35,551 nucleotides of DNA from an uncultured Lactobacillus sp. (GTDB lineage: Bacteria; Bacillota; Bacilli; Lactobacillales; Lactobacillaceae), in assembly GCA_937916845.1 (NCBI GenBank), contig CALFSK010000072.1:1-35551 (forward strand), given 5' to 3'. The translations under genes and the position numbers were made by a program. This document shows positions 32,635 through 35,551 of the stretch, piece by piece. Every line of letters starts with the position of its first letter. Positions within the stretch are counted from its first letter, which is position 1. The notes beneath the pieces are model-generated. The model saw only the letters and a program-made list of their open reading frames with translations. It was not told where the DNA came from and did not search any database.

Positions 32635-33771
32635 TCAACCTTTATTTTTAAGTTTTGTGATTAATATCGATTCTATGAATAAAACGGGCTTTTTAAAAAT
32701 AATTAAATTACTATTCTCATTTTCAAAGTTTTTATTTAGTTGTTCAAAATTGGGCAAGCCAAAAATCACATTATCCTTAAATTGAAGAATGGTCTTAATC
32801 AAGCCGAGTATCCCCGCCGCATGTATACAATGTCCAAGTTGTGCCTTCGAACTGGAAATTGGTAATTTCCTCTTTCTATTTTCAAAAAAAGAAGAAAGTG
32901 CCGTTAACTCCGCATAATCGCCTAATTGAGTCCCGGTACCATGAGCTTCTACAAAATCTAAAGATTCTGGCAATACTGTAGAATTATTAAAGACTTTTTT
33001 GTAAAGGTTCATTTCGCCAGAGATGCTGGTAGCAAAAAAGCTCATTTTTTGATCATCATCCGAATTTATTGCTACACTGTCAATAATTGCTAATATTTCG
33101 TTTCCATCTTTTTGAGCATCAGATAATCGCTTTAGCATGACGAAACCAACACCATTAGCTTCGACCATGCCATCGGCAGATTTATCAAATGGAAGACATA
33201 TGTTTGTAGGAGAATAAATCATGCCGGGAACATTCTTAATCTGTTCATCAATTTCTTTTAAACTTATACCCCCAACAATTGACAAATCCGAGCTCCTTGC
33301 ATTTAAACTTTGACATCCAAAATACAAACTTGTAAGACTTGACGAACAAGCCGTTTGAATACCTACGGACTCACTTTCGAATCCGAAAAAATGTGAAGCA
33401 AATGAATGAATAAAGTTAATATCTGAAGAAAAGCGATTTTTTATTCGATCTATACTGTCCTTAGATGTTTGCTTTTTCCCAACCCCTTCAGTATCAGCTC
33501 CCATAAAGATTGAAACACTTTTATTGTCGTGAGAGGATAAACCTGCATATTTAAACAATCTACCAATGTGAACTAACGTTTGTATTTGTTGTATGCTCAA
33601 CTCTTTGGCCTTCGAACTCGTCAATCCTAGGCTGTCTAAGTCTACTCTCCAAAAGGATGTTAGATCTCTTGAAGTATCTGTCTTGCCATTTAGAAAGAGC
33701 TTTTCTACTTTTTCAATATCGGTACTGTTGCCAACGCCCGCTGACATTGAAATCACTGCAATATCTTCCAT
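32635..33771 (-). CDS. Polyketide-type beta-ketoacyl synthase (ketosynthase)
   Basis: 378 residues with AGGAG 9 bases before the ATG. The thiolase-fold active site is complete: nucleophile Cys142 in IQTACSSSLTS, His277 in FVEAHGTGTQLGD, and Lys309/His314 in SSKAQLGHCIHAAG. The TACSSSL and EAHGTGT forms are those of polyketide synthase ketosynthases rather than housekeeping FabF. The protein is somewhat shorter than usual (about 410), mainly in the N-terminal loops, and stands alone without acyl-carrier or acyltransferase domains. The DNA is clearly more AT-rich than the parE-plsY region. It is the last gene after two ABC-2 permeases and an ATPase, which suggests synthesis and export of a small acyl product. 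Confidence 0.85.
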   Translation of the reverse strand: MEDIAVISMSAGVGNSTDIEKVEKLFLNGKTDTSRDLTSFWRVDLDSLGLTSSKAKELSIQQIQTLVHIGRLFKYAGLSSHDNKSVSIFMGADTEGVGKKQTSKDSIDRIKNRFSSDINFIHSFASHFFGFESESVGIQTACSSSLTSLYFGCQSLNARSSDLSIVGGISLKEIDEQIKNVPGMIYSPTNICLPFDKSADGMVEANGVGFVMLKRLSDAQKDGNEILAIIDSVAINSDDDQKMSFFATSISGEMNLYKKVFNNSTVLPESLDFVEAHGTGTQLGDYAELTALSSFFENRKRKLPISSSKAQLGHCIHAAGILGLIKTILQFKDNVIFGLPNFEQLNKNFENENSNLIIFKKPVLFIESILITKLKNKG

Positions 33772-33783
33772 AATTTTACACTC

Positions 33784-34551
33784 CTAAATGTTTAAACTAA
33801 AAGTGTTAGTGGAATCATAATGTTTTAGACCCATGTAGAAAAATAGATGAGCAATAAAGACAAAAAGAATTGAACTAAGTCCTAAAACAATTAAGATACC
33901 CCCATCGAACCCCTTCAAAATTTTTAACGGGTAAATGCTAATCAACAAAGAAGGAATAATCGTTGTTAAAATAAAAGCCAAAATCTTACCTACATGAACT
34001 TGTGGATATGTGGCAAACATTATCAATGATGACGTTGTACTATCTGAAATAACTCTCGAATTGCCAATAAAGAAAGCAAGTGTTCCAACAATCACGTAAT
34101 ATGATCCAATAATTAACATCACAAAAAATGTGACTATTGGCCATAAAGCTAGTGCTTTAATATTATTTATTGCCACCATAAATAATGCTAAGAGTCCATA
34201 CATGATGTCACCTAATGAGACAACCGATGACTTTGACATTATCAAATACAGTAGTGTACTTCTTGGCTGAAGAATGTACATATCTATGCTGCCTGTATTT
34301 ATCAAAGTTGCAATATTTGGTAAGTTACCGGCTAAAAATTGAGTCAGACCAAATGCCACGTAAACAACAGAATAAATATAAAATATGTCACTCAGAGTAA
34401 TAGACTTCACTTTAAAAACTGAAAAAAACATCAGCCAATATATTAAGAAAACAATATTATTAATCAGCATTGTTAATATTTGCGAATAAAAGCTAGATTT
34501 ATACACATAATTACTTTTAATATTCATTTTTAGTAATTGAAAATAAAACAC
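33784..34551 (-). CDS. ABC-2 type transporter permease (second)
   Basis: 255 residues starting with GTG at 34551 (GGAGG 10 bases upstream). Six hydrophobic segments, beginning near residue 25 (ILTMLINNIVFLIYWLMFFS), then IFYIYSVVYVAFGLTQFLAG and others up to LIVLGLSSILFVFIAHLFFY. The segment MYILQPRSTLLYLIM is typical of the ABC-2/DUF990 permease group. The gene lies 6 bases after the first permease and 12 before the ketosynthase, so all are one operon. Two different permeases would make a heterodimeric exporter with the ATPase. Confidence 0.85.
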   Translation of the reverse strand: MFYFQLLKMNIKSNYVYKSSFYSQILTMLINNIVFLIYWLMFFSVFKVKSITLSDIFYIYSVVYVAFGLTQFLAGNLPNIATLINTGSIDMYILQPRSTLLYLIMSKSSVVSLGDIMYGLLALFMVAINNIKALALWPIVTFFVMLIIGSYYVIVGTLAFFIGNSRVISDSTTSSLIMFATYPQVHVGKILAFILTTIIPSLLISIYPLKILKGFDGGILIVLGLSSILFVFIAHLFFYMGLKHYDSTNTFSLNI

Positions 34552-34557
34552 GCTATC

Positions 34558-35343
34558 TCATCCTCCATTAACAGTAACTAAACTTACGAGTTTGTTATAC
34601 CAATATTTTGTAAAGAACAATAAGAATATGAAATACAATACCTGTATTAGAAATAATAAAGAAAGGTTTGGTGCCGTACTTGTTAGTATTTGTGTTGGAA
34701 AACCAATTACATATGCAAATGGCAAACTCAAAAATATATTCTTTGCTAAACTGCCCAACATACTAATTGGAAAGACAATTCCGCCAAGAATGAACAGAAG
34801 CTTCTCATAAATAAATACAAAACCAGAGATTTCTTCAATTTTAAAACTAAATATCCCTATTAAAAATTGAAAACTAAAGTCAATTGTGTATCCCATTGCT
34901 AAAGCAATTAAAAAAAGAATTCCTAAAATTACATTTACTTTTATTTGAACTCCCAAAATTAATAATGTAATACAACCAATAAACAGATTGGTAATAAATT
35001 TGAAAAGAGAGTCTCCTAAGGATGTCATAAAATAATACATTTCATAATTAAATGGGCGACAGATTGAATATACAAAAGCACCGCTCTTTATTTCATCGGA
35101 GATTTTATAAGAAATTTGTGGGCGTGCCATGAAAAAAGCTTCGGTTATGAGAAGGTAGAAGAGTGCATTATCATACGACATCCCATTTACAACTTTTTGA
35201 CTTCCATAAACAACTGTCCACAAATTTGAAAAAACAATCATAATAATTATCATCATAATCAACCGTAAAATAATTGTTTTTTTATAAGCGAGTTGCTCTT
35301 TCAACCCCATTATGATCATATTTATTTCTAAATTATTTGTCAT
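34558..35343 (-). CDS. ABC-2 type transporter permease (first)
   Basis: 261 residues, ATG at 35343 overlapping the end of the ATPase reading by 11 bases. Six hydrophobic segments; the segment EIKSGAFVYSICRPFNYEMY between helices 2 and 3 is the same region as MYILQPR in the next gene, marking both as the DUF990-type ABC-2 family. The cargo is unknown. The neighbouring ketosynthase suggests a lipid-like or polyketide product. AT-rich like its neighbours. Confidence 0.85.
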   Translation of the reverse strand: MTNNLEINMIIMGLKEQLAYKKTIILRLIMMIIIMIVFSNLWTVVYGSQKVVNGMSYDNALFYLLITEAFFMARPQISYKISDEIKSGAFVYSICRPFNYEMYYFMTSLGDSLFKFITNLFIGCITLLILGVQIKVNVILGILFLIALAMGYTIDFSFQFLIGIFSFKIEEISGFVFIYEKLLFILGGIVFPISMLGSLAKNIFLSLPFAYVIGFPTQILTSTAPNLSLLFLIQVLYFIFLLFFTKYWYNKLVSLVTVNGG

Positions 35344-35551
35344 CTTCTGTACCTTCTATAAACAGATGCTTCACAATTTGTGAAAGAGAAATATTTTTTT
35401 CTTTATAGCTTACAATCGAGTATTGTTGTAACTGTTTCAATAGCTCATTTACATTATCTCCACTATTCTTTACAGTTATCTCATGCGTATAATCATCTTG
35501 CTCCTATGTCAATAAATGGCACATCTTTTTCTAAACACTCGTTCTAATTCT
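35333..35551 (-). pseudogene. C-terminal end of an ABC transporter ATPase, frame broken near the window edge
   Basis: The frame ending at 35333 is open back to 35503 and reads like the C-terminal accessory domain of an ABC-2 ATPase: HEITVKNSGDNVNELLKQLQ, then NISLSQIVKHLFIEG. At 35504-35506 it meets a stop, while sensible sequence continues in another phase (DVPFIDIGA), itself soon interrupted. Either the gene carries frameshifts or the last 50 or so bases contain sequence errors. The ATP-binding domain would lie beyond the edge. It overlaps the permease start by 11 bases, as expected for an operon. Confidence 0.5.

Overview
The window reads as a chromosomal segment of a lactic acid bacterium, most likely a Lactiplantibacillus (L. 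plantarum group). The support is protein-level resemblance: the parE-parC / plsY neighbourhood, a manganese-dependent pyrophosphatase with a LysR gene, msrB-msrA, Rgg-like and RpiR regulators, PTS EIIC, TTG starts with strong AGGAGG-type ribosome binding sites, and moderate GC. No rRNA, tRNA, CRISPR array or intact insertion sequence was seen.

Left part (1-10157). After the tail of a membrane protein comes a compact AT-rich operon (474-1842): an MqsR-like toxin, a helix-turn-helix antitoxin with a C-terminal extension, and a SecB-like chaperone. This is the layout of a toxin-antitoxin-chaperone (TAC) system. It is followed by small metabolic and stress genes: an HNH-like hypothetical, an isochorismatase-family hydrolase, a quinone-reductase-like dehydrogenase, an Rgg-like regulator, a zinc alcohol dehydrogenase, a DUF1801 protein, a membrane-anchored flavodoxin with a sugar O-acetyltransferase, an NmrA-like protein and a nucleotidyltransferase.

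Middle (10158-22200). A sugar-utilisation locus (11240-19936) has an RpiR regulator divergent from a GH35-like glycosidase, a PTS EIIC and two GH3 beta-glycosidases. It is bracketed by two directly repeated HigA antitoxin genes (about 88 percent identical by eye), each preceded by what looks like the last codons of a lost HigB toxin. Just right of the second HigA lies a decayed second TAC copy. Its antitoxin stops where the C-terminal extension should begin, and one codon later the reading resumes as the C-terminal half of the SecB-like chaperone, so one deletion removed both interaction partners. An aldo/keto reductase scrap and about 900 bases without a convincing gene follow.

Right part (22221-32224) is ordinary core genome: a XerD-like recombinase with degenerate catalytic residues, a YozE-like protein, msrA/msrB, ppaC, lysR, parC, parE and plsY. 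The parE promoter is a near-consensus sigma-A promoter with a 13/14 match to the Gram-positive LexA (SOS) box at the start of transcription.

The far right (32225-35551) begins with a strongly structured GC-rich intergenic segment. It then changes to much more AT-rich DNA on the minus strand: a polyketide-type ketosynthase, two ABC-2 permeases and the broken or partial end of an ABC ATPase. This looks like the edge of a horizontally acquired biosynthetic/export cluster that continues beyond the window.

The most interesting content is the pair of TAC loci, one apparently intact and one with a deletion that is informative about how these systems work, in a Gram-positive lineage that uses no classical SecB for export.
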